DNA of 64,000 nucleotides from positions 1 through 64,000 of the forward strand of contig CAZFNX010000002.1 of the NCBI GenBank assembly GCA_964520195.1. The letters run 5' to 3'. The notes below the pieces were generated by a model. The model was not told the DNA's origin. It worked only from the letters and a program-made list of their open reading frames with translations, and ran no database searches. Position 1 is the stretch's first letter; the number at the start of each line of letters is the position of its first letter. Positions 41,602 to 51,281 of this stretch are shown here, one piece after another. Source of the stretch: CAIZLB01 sp964520195. GTDB taxonomy: Bacteria; Patescibacteriota; Minisyncoccia; Phycocordibacterales; CAIZLB01. The position numbers and the translations under genes are program-made.

Positions 41602-41609
41602 ACAATGTA

Positions 41610-42278
41610 TTATATAAAGTTAGGTAATCTCTGAGAGATATATGTTTGTATAAAGAAATCAGAAATATTTACTTGATTAACTTTTGCAGTACCACTCAAA
41701 ACAAGAAATACTGATGGTTGACCAACTGTAGAACCATCAGTTGGAGTTGGGATCAATTGATGTGGGGTCTTTATAGTAAACTCAAGTTTATTAATAGTTA
41801 TATTATTTTGATCAGTAAGCGGATACGTTTCTGAAGAGACAACGTCTAGTGCGTCTTGTGTATATAGTGTTTTTCGAATATACGCATCTTGACCAAGAGT
41901 TCCCACAAGTTCATATTTCACTAGTTGCTCTTTACCTGAAATAGTAGAAACAAGAGTTATATTGTTAATAGCTGTAGAGCCATTACATGTACTTGAAATC
42001 AATTTATAGTTATCCAACACAAGAGCATTCACACCATACGAAGAAGGGTCGAAGTTGCATTGATACCTGTATCCTGTTTTAATATCACGAACCATACTTT
42101 CTATAGAGTAGTTAAGGTTATTTACCACAGAACTTACAGCTTGATTTTTTTTATTTGAATTTATAATACTTAAAATCACACCGCTGGCAGCAACAACAAC
42201 AACTGAAAAAATACCCAGTGACACAAGAGCCTCCACGAGGGTAAATCCTTTTATTTTTGTATGTGAATAAAATTTCAT
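41610..42278 (-). CDS. Type IV prepilin-like protein (PilW/PulJ-like)
   Basis: 222 residues with leader KFYSHTKIKG|FTLVEALVSLGIF (Glu at +5) and the extended helix 'SVVVVAASGVILSIINS'. The first part of the body, 'VVNNLNYSIESMVRDIKTGY', is typical of PilW/PulJ minor pilins; two Cys follow. It belongs to the minor-pilin set of the pilus operon, between the FimT/GspH-like and PilV-like genes. Confidence 0.86.
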   Translation of the reverse strand: MKFYSHTKIKGFTLVEALVSLGIFSVVVVAASGVILSIINSNKKNQAVSSVVNNLNYSIESMVRDIKTGYRYQCNFDPSSYGVNALVLDNYKLISSTCNGSTAINNITLVSTISGKEQLVKYELVGTLGQDAYIRKTLYTQDALDVVSSETYPLTDQNNITINKLEFTIKTPHQLIPTPTDGSTVGQPSVFLVLSGTAKVNQVNISDFFIQTYISQRLPNFI

Positions 42279-42293
42279 ATAATCTATATTACA

Positions 42294-42932
42294 TTATTGC
42301 ATAGGTAAACAATGTGCGTTACTAATCTCAACAGATCCTGTCTTTTCTATCGTAACAGATCTACATACATCATTTAAGAAACCTGTACTGATAACTATTG
42401 AACCTGTGTAATCTTCAACGGGTGATGTTGATATATCTTGTACTTTGAACATAGCTTCAGGGTTCGGACGAGTAAAAACAATGTCGACAGTTTGTTCACC
42501 ATTACCAGTAGTACAGTAGTTACTTGTTGATGTTGATAATACACTTCCTTTACATATACCTAAAATAGATCCTGCTCTTGAGTTTGTAATAGTATACTCT
42601 TGAGTCAGCTCGTTATTAGATGGGTCGTATACTCCATTACCATTTTTATCTGCAAAAAGAATAACTGTCTTTGGTTGAGCAATATCGAAATGCACTCCGT
42701 GACTGGCAGAAAAACCATCAGCTGTAGCCTTTACTCCGAGACCTGCAACCTGAGACTCTCTAACAATCAAACCTATTTCATAGGCTGTATTAGATACTAA
42801 GATAGTACTATTGAGTCTCGCATTATTAAACAATACAAGCACTGTTACTACAGAAATAATAGCCACAACCACAATCATCTCTATCAGAGTGAAACCAGAT
42901 TTTTTTTGTTTTTGTTGTGATTGTGTACACAT
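42294..42932 (-). CDS. Type IV prepilin-like protein (FimT/GspH-like)
   Basis: 212 residues with leader QKQKKSG|FTLIEMIVVVAII (Glu at +5), then 'YEIGLIVRESQVAGLGVKAT', the GspH/FimT pattern of an amphipathic helix followed by a beta-sheet domain. It is three bases after pilC and first of four pilin-like genes. These may form the tip complex; the major pilin is not obvious in this window. Confidence 0.87.
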   Translation of the reverse strand: MCTQSQQKQKKSGFTLIEMIVVVAIISVVTVLVLFNNARLNSTILVSNTAYEIGLIVRESQVAGLGVKATADGFSASHGVHFDIAQPKTVILFADKNGNGVYDPSNNELTQEYTITNSRAGSILGICKGSVLSTSTSNYCTTGNGEQTVDIVFTRPNPEAMFKVQDISTSPVEDYTGSIVISTGFLNDVCRSVTIEKTGSVEISNAHCLPMQ

Positions 42933-42935
42933 GTT

Positions 42936-44144
42936 TTATATATTTGAAGATATGTTGTAAATAGGAATCAATACAGATGCAAGCAAAAACCCTACACCGA
43001 GACCGAGAAGCACAATCATCAAAGGTTCAATCAAATCAACAAGTGTATCAACAGCAGAGACAACTTCTCGTTGATAAAATCGCGCAAGAGTTTTCAAAAT
43101 ACTTCCAACCTCTCCAGTTTCTTCCCCCACTCTCGTCATAGCCACAAGTATACCTGGAATCTCAGCATGCTTACCAAATGCATCAGACAATGCAAAACCA
43201 CCTTTCACATCTTCAATCACATTCGACATGATACCTTCATATATAGTGTTATCTATAACATCTGATGTAAGCTCCAAAGCTTTCAACATAGGAATACCTG
43301 ATGTAAGCATAGTGTTTAGGTTATCGGCAATACGTGATAGATAGAGTTTTTTATACAGATTTGAAATATATGGTAATTCAATCTTAAGTCGAGAAAGAAA
43401 GTTTTTACCTGCTGGAGAAAATAGATATCGCGCAGCCAAAAATCCAAAGATAATAACCAAAATAATAAATACAGGACCAAAATTTACCAAAAAGTTACTC
43501 AATCCTATAACAACTTTCGTATACGCAGGTACCTCTTGTCCAGACTCAGTAATAATCACACTGATCTTTGGAATCACCACAGTAAGCATAAGTACCATCA
43601 CCGCTATAAAAGTAGTAATAACGAAGGCAGGGTAAATAAGAGCATTCTTAACCTTTGCAGTAACTTCATAGTTACGTTCCATGTAATCAGACAGGAACAA
43701 AAAAGTCTCATCAAGCTTTCCTGACTCTTCTCCAGCCTTAACCATGTTTGTATAAAACGTATTAAAGACTTTAGGATGTTTTGCGAGCGCAGTTGAGATC
43801 GGTGATCCAGCTTGAATATCATCTGCTATAGTCACCAAGACTTTTTGCAAAGCAGGTTTTTCCATCTCGGCAGATAAAAGTTGGAAAATACGCAATGCTG
43901 AAACCTGTGCAGTAAACAGAGTTGACATCTGTCTTGATAAGATCACAATATCTTTTGTCTTAATCCCTCCAAACAAACTTATACCGCTCGAAAAAATATT
44001 TCCTTTCTTTCCACTTTCTTCGATGGCTAAAATAGTCCACCCACGTCTCTGAAGCGAGTTAATAGCTATGTCTTTATTTTGAGAATCTATAGTTCCCTCT
44101 GTTTGACTCCCCCGTTCATCAAGTGCTTTATACGTAAATATCAT
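42936..44144 (-). CDS. pilC: Type IV pilus inner-membrane platform protein PilC
   Basis: 402 residues: two repeated GspF domains (about 70-190 and 270-395) with three to four membrane helices. Motifs: 'FRQLSTLFTA'-type segment LSRQMSTLFTAQVSALRIFQ, 'MVKAGEESGKLDE', and 'MTRVGEETGEVGSILKTLA' in the second copy. It is the rotor or platform through which PilB and PilT drive pilin insertion and removal. It is 29 bases downstream of pilT. Confidence 0.95.
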   Translation of the reverse strand: MIFTYKALDERGSQTEGTIDSQNKDIAINSLQRRGWTILAIEESGKKGNIFSSGISLFGGIKTKDIVILSRQMSTLFTAQVSALRIFQLLSAEMEKPALQKVLVTIADDIQAGSPISTALAKHPKVFNTFYTNMVKAGEESGKLDETFLFLSDYMERNYEVTAKVKNALIYPAFVITTFIAVMVLMLTVVIPKISVIITESGQEVPAYTKVVIGLSNFLVNFGPVFIILVIIFGFLAARYLFSPAGKNFLSRLKIELPYISNLYKKLYLSRIADNLNTMLTSGIPMLKALELTSDVIDNTIYEGIMSNVIEDVKGGFALSDAFGKHAEIPGILVAMTRVGEETGEVGSILKTLARFYQREVVSAVDTLVDLIEPLMIVLLGLGVGFLLASVLIPIYNISSNI

Positions 44145-44173
44145 AGTTTGTGTAGTAGATTAGTGAAAATAAA

Positions 44174-45238
44174 TTATATGAGTCTTTGTAACATCTTAGG
44201 GTTCAATGATTGTTTATATGCATTCTCAAGTGATATTTCTCCTTTTTGTACAAGTTCAGCCAGACATCTGTTCATATCAATCATACCTTCTTGTGATCCA
44301 GTTTCAATCACTGTGTTTATCTCATGTGTACGTTTTTCCCGAATCAAGTTTTGAATAGCACTATTAGTAATCATAAGTTCATATACAGGTATCAATCCTC
44401 CAGAGATACGAGGAACAAGTCGTTGTGAAAAAACTCCTGCGAGTGCAGATGAGAGCTGTAATCGAATCTGATCTTGCTGCTCTGGTGGAAAACTATCTAT
44501 GATACGGTCAACTGTTTGAGCAGCGTTGTTAGTGTGTAGTGTTGAGAAAACCATGTGACCAGTCTCAGCTGCAGTTACTGCGGCTGCAATAGTTTCGCGA
44601 TTACGCATTTCTCCTACAAGGATGATATTTACATCTTGTCGAAGCGCACTAATAAGTCCAGATTCAAAAGACGCTGTATCAATACCAACCTCACGTTGAT
44701 CAATGATAGATTTTTTTTGTTCATACACGTACTCAGTTGGATCTTCGATAGTCATGATATGCTCTGCTCGCTCTTGATTTATCAACTCAATAATCGAAGC
44801 GAGAGTTGTTGATTTACCTTGTCCAACAGGTCCTACTACCAAGAAAAAACCTTGCTTTTTATGAGCAAACTGCTCAAGAACAGGAGGCAGCTGCAACTCT
44901 TGAAGTGTTCGAATCTGTTTTGGAATCAACCGAAGAGCAATACTTAAACTACCCTGCTGATGAAAGGCATTACCTCGAAATCGTGCATTTTCCTTAAACT
45001 TATACGAGAAATCAATCTCTCTATCATCTGATTCGAAAGCTGCCTTTCGAGAAGATGTAGACATAAGGTTTACAAAAGATTTTATATCTTCTCGCGTAAG
45101 TAGAGTATTTCTTACAAGCGGTATCAGTTGACCTGATATACGCATAGTAGGATATCTCCCTTCAGACAGGTGAAGATCTGAAGCACCTTCTCGTACGACT
45201 GTATCTAAAAGTTGTTCAAGTTCTTGTTCGTAATTCAT
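44174..45238 (-). CDS. pilT: Type IV pilus retraction ATPase PilT
   Basis: 354 residues. Walker A GPVGQGKSTT, Asp box 'MTIEDPTEYVYEQKKSIIDQ', Walker B 'NIILVGEMRNRETI', His box 'TGHMVFSTLHTNNAAQTVDR' and the PilT-specific AIQNLIREKRTHEI (AIRNLIRE-like) near the C-terminus. It depolymerises pili, giving twitching or DNA uptake pulls. TATAAT lies seven bases before the ATG, so it may also be transcribed separately from pilB. A response regulator gene is just upstream. Confidence 0.95.
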   Translation of the reverse strand: MNYEQELEQLLDTVVREGASDLHLSEGRYPTMRISGQLIPLVRNTLLTREDIKSFVNLMSTSSRKAAFESDDREIDFSYKFKENARFRGNAFHQQGSLSIALRLIPKQIRTLQELQLPPVLEQFAHKKQGFFLVVGPVGQGKSTTLASIIELINQERAEHIMTIEDPTEYVYEQKKSIIDQREVGIDTASFESGLISALRQDVNIILVGEMRNRETIAAAVTAAETGHMVFSTLHTNNAAQTVDRIIDSFPPEQQDQIRLQLSSALAGVFSQRLVPRISGGLIPVYELMITNSAIQNLIREKRTHEINTVIETGSQEGMIDMNRCLAELVQKGEISLENAYKQSLNPKMLQRLI

Positions 45239-45267
45239 ACTAGTTATTATACACCTTTTATGAGAGA

Positions 45268-45684
45268 TTATGAAAGATTAAACATCTTATTTACTTCATC
45301 AACAATCTCTGAAGGTATAGTTGTTGCTTTTACAATATATGAATGCACTCCAAGCTTTCTTGCTACGTCAATATCATGAGCCTGACTTTGATTTGTAAGT
45401 ACAACAATAGGTACATGTTCAAAAAGTTTTTCAGCTCGAATCTTCTCTAAAAATTCTATTCCACCCATAACAGGCATGATAACATCAACAAACAGAACAT
45501 CTGGAACATATCCCGATCTTGCAATATCAAGAGCTTCTTGCCCATTTGTTGCTAGCTTCAAATCAAATCCACACTTTTCAAACTTTATCTTATACATGTT
45601 TAAAATAAAATGATCGTCATCAACAATCATAACTTTTACATCACCTGGTTTTTCTTTTTTTCCAAATACAAGAGTTGGATTCAT
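45268..45684 (-). CDS. Single-domain response regulator (CheY/PilG-type)
   Basis: 138 residues from ATG 45684 (MNPTLVFGKKEKPGDVKVMI). It is a REC domain: acidic pair in MIVDDDHFILNMYKIKF, phospho-acceptor Asp in VPDVLFVDVIMPVMGG, Thr in VVLTNQS and Lys in YIVKATT. No output domain is present. Placed between pilB and pilT, it probably tunes the pilus motors, as PilG/PilH do (inference). The extension up to 45726 overlaps pilB and is excluded. Confidence 0.92.
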   Translation of the reverse strand: MNPTLVFGKKEKPGDVKVMIVDDDHFILNMYKIKFEKCGFDLKLATNGQEALDIARSGYVPDVLFVDVIMPVMGGIEFLEKIRAEKLFEHVPIVVLTNQSQAHDIDVARKLGVHSYIVKATTIPSEIVDEVNKMFNLS

Positions 45685-45703
45685 AGTTTTTCTGTTTATA
45701 TGA

Positions 45704-47440
45704 TTATAAGTTATTAATCTCCTCAAAAGGAATCTTTTTCTGAAGTGCTTTAATTATAGCATCTTCTTTCATAGTAATCATACCCTTTTCAGTACGTAAA
45801 TAGTTACGCATAGTTACCTCTGTTGGATCTTTTAGGATAATACTCTCAAGAGCTTTATCCATTTCGTACATCTCAAAAACAGCCGCTCGACCTTTTATAC
45901 CTTTTGGACAATCCGGAGTTGGCTTTATATTATAAATAGTTTCAAGAGGTGGAATGACTTTTTTATATGTCTCAGGAAGATCTTTAAACTGAGCCTTTAT
46001 CATCTCCTGAACACTTTCACTCACAGGAACTTCTTCAGCGGCAGGTGTATGAACTCTACCTACAAGTCGTTGAGCCATACCAAGAATCAATGTTGGTGCA
46101 ATAAGATATGGATCAATACCCATATCTATGAGACGTGGAACAATACCTACAGCTGTGTTGGTGTGAATTGTTGAAAGCACCAAGTGACCAGTAAGCGCAG
46201 CTTGAATAGCGAGCTGAGCAGTCTCTTTATCTCGGATCTCTCCTACCATGATAATATCAGGATCTTGTCGAAGTGTTGTTCGAAGTCCAGCAGCAAACGT
46301 ATACCCAATCTCAGCATGTACCTGTGACTGACTAATACCCTCCATGTTATACTCCACAGGATCTTCAAGTGACAATACGTTTTCAGTTTCTCGATCAAGT
46401 TCCATTAACATAGAATACAATGTTGATGTTTTTCCTGAACCTGTAGGACCTGAAATCAGAATAAGGCCATATGGTTTCTGAAGCGCCTTTTTAAGCATCT
46501 CAAGATGTTCAGGCATAAAACCGAGATTATCTATCTTTTGTACACCTTTATCTTGATCCAAGATTCGCATCACCACTTTTTCACCATAGTATGTTGGAAA
46601 TGTAGATACACGAAAATCAATCTTTCGCCCATCAGTACGCGCAGAAAAACGACCATCTTGTGGCTTTCGTTTTTCATCCAACTTCATGTCACAGAGTATT
46701 TTAATACGTGCAACGAGAGCTTCTATAATATTTTTAGGAAGTTCAATACTTGTGTTAAGAGCTCCATCAACTCGATATCGCACTCGTACCTTTTCACGCA
46801 TTGGTTCAATGTGTATATCAGACGCACCTCCTTCGATGGCATATCGGAGAACTGTTGCTACTATTTTTTTTACAGGAGCATCTTCAACTATATGAGTATT
46901 ATCTTGAGTGTTTGCTCGACCAGGAGTACCGTCAGCAGTTCCAGGAACAGTCTCAATCTCTGAAAGATCACCAAACTCTTTTTCAAAATCAGTTAGTGCT
47001 TGATTTACCTCCCCTGTCAAACCCTTATACATCTCTATAGCTCTGTTATAGTCTTCTTCAGACATTAGAAACAACTTATATGTAACATTGTTTTTTGCAG
47101 TAATGAAATTAAGTGCATCACGAGCGCCAATATTATCAGGATCTGTAATACCTATATGCAATACCCCTGCCTTTATTTCCAAAGGAACAAACTTATAGTG
47201 ACGAGCAGAATCCTCTGGAATATAACTTAATATTTCATAAGGAATAGTCTTATCCTCCAAAAAATACGCGTCAATATTTAAATACTCAGCCTTGGCTCGT
47301 AAAATATCATTATGAGATATACCATGCTCAAAAAGCACAGAATCTAAACTCTGTTTTGTATCAACAGCTTTTTTCTCAAGAACCTCTGCGGTTTCGCTAT
47401 CGAGAATATTCTTTTTTACAAGTAAACTAATAAATGACAT
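45704..47440 (-). CDS. pilB: Type IV pilus assembly ATPase PilB
   Basis: 578 residues. N-terminal MshEN-like segments ('NILDSETAEVLEKKAV', 'YLNIDAYFLEDKTIPYEILS') precede the motor domain with 'GASDIHIEPMREKVRVRYRV', Walker A SGPTGSGKTSTLYS, 'LSLEDPVEYNMEGISQSQVH', Walker B 'DPDIIMVGEIRDKETA' and 'LSTIHTNTAVGIVPRLIDMG'. It powers pilus extension. The C-terminal zinc tetracysteine of many PilB/GspE proteins is reduced to one Cys (PDCPKGIKGRAAVFE). It is 11 bases downstream of a PilP-position gene. Confidence 0.95.
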   Translation of the reverse strand: MSFISLLVKKNILDSETAEVLEKKAVDTKQSLDSVLFEHGISHNDILRAKAEYLNIDAYFLEDKTIPYEILSYIPEDSARHYKFVPLEIKAGVLHIGITDPDNIGARDALNFITAKNNVTYKLFLMSEEDYNRAIEMYKGLTGEVNQALTDFEKEFGDLSEIETVPGTADGTPGRANTQDNTHIVEDAPVKKIVATVLRYAIEGGASDIHIEPMREKVRVRYRVDGALNTSIELPKNIIEALVARIKILCDMKLDEKRKPQDGRFSARTDGRKIDFRVSTFPTYYGEKVVMRILDQDKGVQKIDNLGFMPEHLEMLKKALQKPYGLILISGPTGSGKTSTLYSMLMELDRETENVLSLEDPVEYNMEGISQSQVHAEIGYTFAAGLRTTLRQDPDIIMVGEIRDKETAQLAIQAALTGHLVLSTIHTNTAVGIVPRLIDMGIDPYLIAPTLILGMAQRLVGRVHTPAAEEVPVSESVQEMIKAQFKDLPETYKKVIPPLETIYNIKPTPDCPKGIKGRAAVFEMYEMDKALESIILKDPTEVTMRNYLRTEKGMITMKEDAIIKALQKKIPFEEINNL

Positions 47441-47451
47441 GATTTACATTA

Positions 47452-47916
47452 TTACCTTTTTTTAGGTGAAGGCAAAGGTTTTGTTGTTGTACCTATGTCT
47501 ACAGTAGACCCTTCTGTTGTAGTTGCAACCGTGTCAGATGGAGGAATTTGCACCTGTATCGCAGCGGAGGCACCGTTTGGACCATCTATACCTATAGGTA
47601 GAAAAGGGTTTCCTCTACCTAGAGATGCACTAAAGTCACTTGGAAAAGGAACTCTTGGAAAATATAATGCATCATATGTCTTTGTTTGAAGTATTGATGT
47701 ATCTAGATTGATGTATTGGATAGTTTGAAGATTGGCAACGAATTCTTTATCATATGACTTTTGCCCTGCTTGTTGTGATGAAGCAGCGACACTTTGCGCC
47801 GTTAACGAAGTTGTTGTTGATGCATCTTTTTTAGACAAAACAAAATACCAATACCCAAAGAAAAGGATGATTATGAATATTAGTGCAAATAATGTATTTT
47901 TGTGATTTTTAATCAT
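47452..47916 (-). CDS. Membrane-anchored protein in the PilP position
   Basis: 154 residues: one N-terminal helix (TLFALIFIIILFFGYWYFVL), a Ser/Thr-rich stretch, a middle segment with 'YFPRVPFPSDFSASLGRGNP' (then FLPIG) and a Pro/Thr-rich basic tail. The RGNPF motif resembles the 'R.(D/N)PF' element of PilP/GspC-type proteins, and the position between pilO and pilB fits. No secretin is seen, as expected for a cell without an outer membrane, so a PilP role would differ from the model systems. Assignment by motif and position only. Confidence 0.65.
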   Translation of the reverse strand: MIKNHKNTLFALIFIIILFFGYWYFVLSKKDASTTTSLTAQSVAASSQQAGQKSYDKEFVANLQTIQYINLDTSILQTKTYDALYFPRVPFPSDFSASLGRGNPFLPIGIDGPNGASAAIQVQIPPSDTVATTTEGSTVDIGTTTKPLPSPKKR

Positions 47917-47919
47917 AAA

Positions 47920-48561
47920 TTATTTTGTTTTAGTATCACCTATATATTTTAACCAATATGTTCGAAGTGATACATTGAATGTATAAATAGGCTCTTGTGT
48001 ACTGACTATACCTGGACCAGTTGCTGGAGCACTGAAAGAGATAGAGTCTATATCAAGAATTCTTGTAGAGTGTTCAATACGATCCAAAAAGGCTAAGAAG
48101 TCACTATATGTTAAAGTTACCGCGAAAGAAAAATTAACTACACCTAACCGTGAAGCGTCATATCCAGTGTCTGTTACTAGACCAGGAACAATACGTGGAC
48201 TTTCTATAGAGATTTTCTTTGATCCTGTATTTGAAACTTCATTAGTTTTATATAACGCCAAAGTCTGTCTCTCTTCAACCATATTTTGAAGCATTTTATC
48301 GAAATCAATAATAAGCTTCACATTTTCCACTGTGTTTGGAAGCATCTTATTCATCTTGGCAAGATCATCACTTGTAATCTTATTTTTTATATCGTTCAGA
48401 GCTTTTACTCGTTCACTCAGGTTTTTTGCATTATCGTTAGCAGTATTTAACCCCTTTACTTCAAGTTGACTTGCTTGTAATTCTGCAAATTTTGGACGAG
48501 TAAAAAAGACAAAGAGGAGTATTCCTGCGGCTATGAGTATGATTGATGTAAATGTTTTCAT
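47920..48561 (-). CDS. pilO: PilO-like pilus alignment protein
   Basis: 213 residues: membrane helix at the start (FTSIILIAAGILLFVFFTRP), a long coiled-coil ('ASQLEVKGLNTANDNAKNLS'), then a ferredoxin-like domain including 'SFAVTLTYSDFLAFLDRIEH', a hallmark of PilO ('...G.Y..F..FL..+E...'). PilO pairs with PilN in the membrane. It is three bases upstream of the PilP-position gene and 10 bases downstream of pilN. Confidence 0.85.
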   Translation of the reverse strand: MKTFTSIILIAAGILLFVFFTRPKFAELQASQLEVKGLNTANDNAKNLSERVKALNDIKNKITSDDLAKMNKMLPNTVENVKLIIDFDKMLQNMVEERQTLALYKTNEVSNTGSKKISIESPRIVPGLVTDTGYDASRLGVVNFSFAVTLTYSDFLAFLDRIEHSTRILDIDSISFSAPATGPGIVSTQEPIYTFNVSLRTYWLKYIGDTKTK

Positions 48562-48571
48562 AATAAAAATA

Positions 48572-49285
48572 TTATTGAGGATTATTTGTATTATTTACAG
48601 CGGCAGATGTAGGTAGAGTGGCAGGTTTGGCAGGCTGGTTTTGTACACTAGAAACACCAGTATCTCCGATAAGAGTTGCAAACCGCACAACAGAAGCAGG
48701 TATAACAGTTGTTAAACTAAATGTCGCAAGATCTTGATCTTTTGGCTTACTAAAATCACTAATGATAGTATTTTTAAAAGTCTTTTGTGCTACAGCGGTA
48801 GAAAACTGTGCATCTTGAGCAACAATAGACTCATATCCTATTCCTTGGGCTTTAAGAGACAGAGTAAAACTACCATCATTTTTCTTTTTTAAATCAAATG
48901 AGTTAAAAGACACTTTAGACAAAGTATTCTCACCAAGACGAGCAAATATTGGAGATACTGCTTCGTGATTTTTAATAAGATTTTCAATAAGATTAAGTCT
49001 ATCTTGAAGATTTTTTAAATCGACAATAGTTTCTGTAGTATTACGCTTTTGATATTCTATAATGTTTTTTTGAGCATTAACCTTAGCCGTATCTGTCAAC
49101 TTTGTTAGAAAAAATACTACACCAGCAGAAACCAAACTACAGACAAATAAGAAAAAGCATAGGAGGAGCATGAGATTACCTGTTGGAGATTGACCTGATT
49201 TTTTTTGAATCTGTCCATCCTCAGAAACAACATTATCAAGTGATGTTTTTGGGATAAATGAAGTTGTTTGAAATCTTGTTTCCAT
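48572..49285 (-). CDS. pilN: PilN-like pilus alignment protein
   Basis: 237 residues. The cytoplasmic tail (METRFQTTSFIPKTSLDNVV) is longer than in model PilN. A membrane helix at ~40-62 is followed by coiled-coil (NIIEYQKRNTTETIVDLKNL) and a domain with 'FARLGENTLSKVSFNSFDLK', the usual PilN pattern. The C-terminus is Pro/Asn-rich. It connects cytoplasmic PilM with PilO. It is 39 bases downstream of pilM. Confidence 0.8.
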   Translation of the reverse strand: METRFQTTSFIPKTSLDNVVSEDGQIQKKSGQSPTGNLMLLLCFFLFVCSLVSAGVVFFLTKLTDTAKVNAQKNIIEYQKRNTTETIVDLKNLQDRLNLIENLIKNHEAVSPIFARLGENTLSKVSFNSFDLKKKNDGSFTLSLKAQGIGYESIVAQDAQFSTAVAQKTFKNTIISDFSKPKDQDLATFSLTTVIPASVVRFATLIGDTGVSSVQNQPAKPATLPTSAAVNNTNNPQ

Positions 49286-49324
49286 ATGTATATATTTTAT
49301 TACTCTGCTATAAGTATATCAAAA

Positions 49325-50446
49325 TCAATCTTGCAATGCACGAAGTGCAAGTCCTATTGCAGGTGCAAATGTGAGTCCTGTTGTTTTTAATGTCTCCTGA
49401 AGGAATGCTGGAGTCTCAACTTTTGAAAAAGGTAACGAATATTCAACTTCACACCCAAGTCTCTTTTGCATCAGCTCAAGAAAACCTTTGAGACCAGAAC
49501 TTCCACCTGTAAGCAACACTTTCCCAATCGTCTTATTAAACTTTTTCTGAAATGCTGTTAATAATGTTTGTACTTCACTCACCACATATTCTTCATGAAT
49601 ACTGATAAGATCGAGGATTTTTGCTTCATCTACAACACCTGTCTTACTAAGAGAACGTTTCAAGTGTTCAGCCTGATCAAAAGAAACCCCTAATCCTTTT
49701 GATATAGAGAAAGTAATATCTTGCCCTCCTCGAGTTATAGTATGAGAAGAAACCAAAAGACCATTATCCACAATATACAACTTGAGACTTGAAGCCCCAA
49801 AATCAACAATCATTACAGGCCCTTTTTCGCCTGATAAACTTGCACGTGCTGTGGCAAACGCTTCAACTTCGAAAAAACTAGTTTCCAGTTTTGTCTCATT
49901 TACAATAGTTGTGTACCCACTTAACACCTGGTTGTGTATTGCCACCATGAGAACATGGATTTTCTTTTCATTTTCTTCTATTTGTTTCTGCATATCATCT
50001 TCTGGCTCTATAAACTCCAAACTTGTATCTTTCATTTCAGGAATCACAAACCAATCCATAGTTACTTCTGTAATAGGTACAGGAATATACTTACGAGCCT
50101 CCAACGGAATCATTGTAGCAAGCTGTTCTTCGGGTACAGAAGGCACATCAATCACACTTATCAAACTCAACTTGAGCGGAATAGACATACCTCCTTTCAT
50201 AGTGGTAATACCTGCCTCACGAATCAAATCAAGTATAACAAGAGCCATGTCTTTTGGTGGCATATTTACAACCTGCCCAACAGAAAGTTTATTGTATGGA
50301 CCTAAGCCTAACTCACCATATGTCTCAAGCACTGCTCTTCCCTTTTTTTTCTTAATCTGAACTATCTTAAGAGAAGAAGAACCTATGTCTATGCCTATAA
50401 CACTGGTTTCTGGTATAGAAAAAATATTTTTAGTAAAGAAAGACAT
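49325..50446 (-). CDS. pilM: Type IV pilus protein PilM
   Basis: 373 residues with the actin-like fold: TSVIGIDIGSSSLKIVQIKK (phosphate 1), 'MSIPLKLSLISVIDVPSVPE' and 'PLEARKYIPVPITEVTMDWF' (1C subdomain), 'VMIVDFGASSLKLYIVDNGL' (phosphate 2) and 'KVLLTGGSSGLKGFLELMQK' (adenosine motif). It forms a cytoplasmic ring that holds PilN/PilO. It is the first gene of the pilus operon. A TATAAT 13 bases upstream of ATG is a likely promoter. Confidence 0.95.
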   Translation of the reverse strand: MSFFTKNIFSIPETSVIGIDIGSSSLKIVQIKKKKGRAVLETYGELGLGPYNKLSVGQVVNMPPKDMALVILDLIREAGITTMKGGMSIPLKLSLISVIDVPSVPEEQLATMIPLEARKYIPVPITEVTMDWFVIPEMKDTSLEFIEPEDDMQKQIEENEKKIHVLMVAIHNQVLSGYTTIVNETKLETSFFEVEAFATARASLSGEKGPVMIVDFGASSLKLYIVDNGLLVSSHTITRGGQDITFSISKGLGVSFDQAEHLKRSLSKTGVVDEAKILDLISIHEEYVVSEVQTLLTAFQKKFNKTIGKVLLTGGSSGLKGFLELMQKRLGCEVEYSLPFSKVETPAFLQETLKTTGLTFAPAIGLALRALQD

Positions 50447-50529
50447 ATGCGTTTAAATAATTATATCATAGATATTTTCTTTATGAAAAATTTACAAAAA
50501 CATTATTACTTACTTAATAGTATATATCT

Positions 50530-51240
50530 ATGAATATATCATATACATACCATGTAACACACACCTCAGAGACATTAGAACCTCACATATATGTACATCG
50601 TTATCAAAGTGAAGACGCTAAAGCTGTATTGCACTCATATAAATTTCACCCATCTATATATACGCAATCATATATAGAGTCACGAGATGTATGTATACCA
50701 TATATCATTGACATATGTATTGACAGATATATATCTAGTCTAAAAAATGATATACAACCAAATAGACACTCAAAAAAACAAGCTTTTATATACACATCTC
50801 CCCCTTCAACCATGTTTGAACGAGGAGAAAAAGATATAGATAGTATGTTACATCTTTTATGTACAAGTGTACGTAATATGTTTCAATATGCAATAGTTCC
50901 AAAACATATTCGAATAATCAGTCACAAAATTTTCAATATTCAACAAAAACATATACAAGAAAAACAAGCTCAACATCTTGGAAATAACAGCGCAAGGAAA
51001 AATAGAGTTAAAAATCTTGAGGGAAGGTATTATGTTTCTACATGGCATACTATATATATTTGGTATTGCATCCACATACTTCAGATACAAAGCTTTTCAT
51101 ATACAATTATCGATGATGTCTCCTCTACTGGAGCGACACTGGTTGCATGTAAACAAACTCTTATACGCTACCTTGCTGAACTACAAAAGAAAAATCCACA
51201 CATCAGATATGATGTATGGATTGTTTCCTTGTACCATTGA
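50530..51240 (+). CDS. ComF-like phosphoribosyltransferase
   Basis: 236 residues. The C-terminal PRTase signature is YTIIDDVSSTGATLVACKQT, followed by 'LIRYLAELQKKNP'. The N-terminal part is divergent and lacks the zinc ribbon of classical ComF. 'RIISHKIFNIQQKHIQEKQA' and 'NSARKNRVKNLEGRYYVS' replace the usual 'R..R.T..Q..L....R..N...AF'. ComF proteins act in natural transformation with DprA and PriA. Here the gene is back to back with pilM, which suits a DNA-uptake link. Local A/T content is extreme. Confidence 0.75.
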   Translation: MNISYTYHVTHTSETLEPHIYVHRYQSEDAKAVLHSYKFHPSIYTQSYIESRDVCIPYIIDICIDRYISSLKNDIQPNRHSKKQAFIYTSPPSTMFERGEKDIDSMLHLLCTSVRNMFQYAIVPKHIRIISHKIFNIQQKHIQEKQAQHLGNNSARKNRVKNLEGRYYVSTWHTIYIWYCIHILQIQSFSYTIIDDVSSTGATLVACKQTLIRYLAELQKKNPHIRYDVWIVSLYH

Positions 51241-51281
51241 ACATTACTCACAGCGGTACAATTTTTTCGTGAGAATTTTGA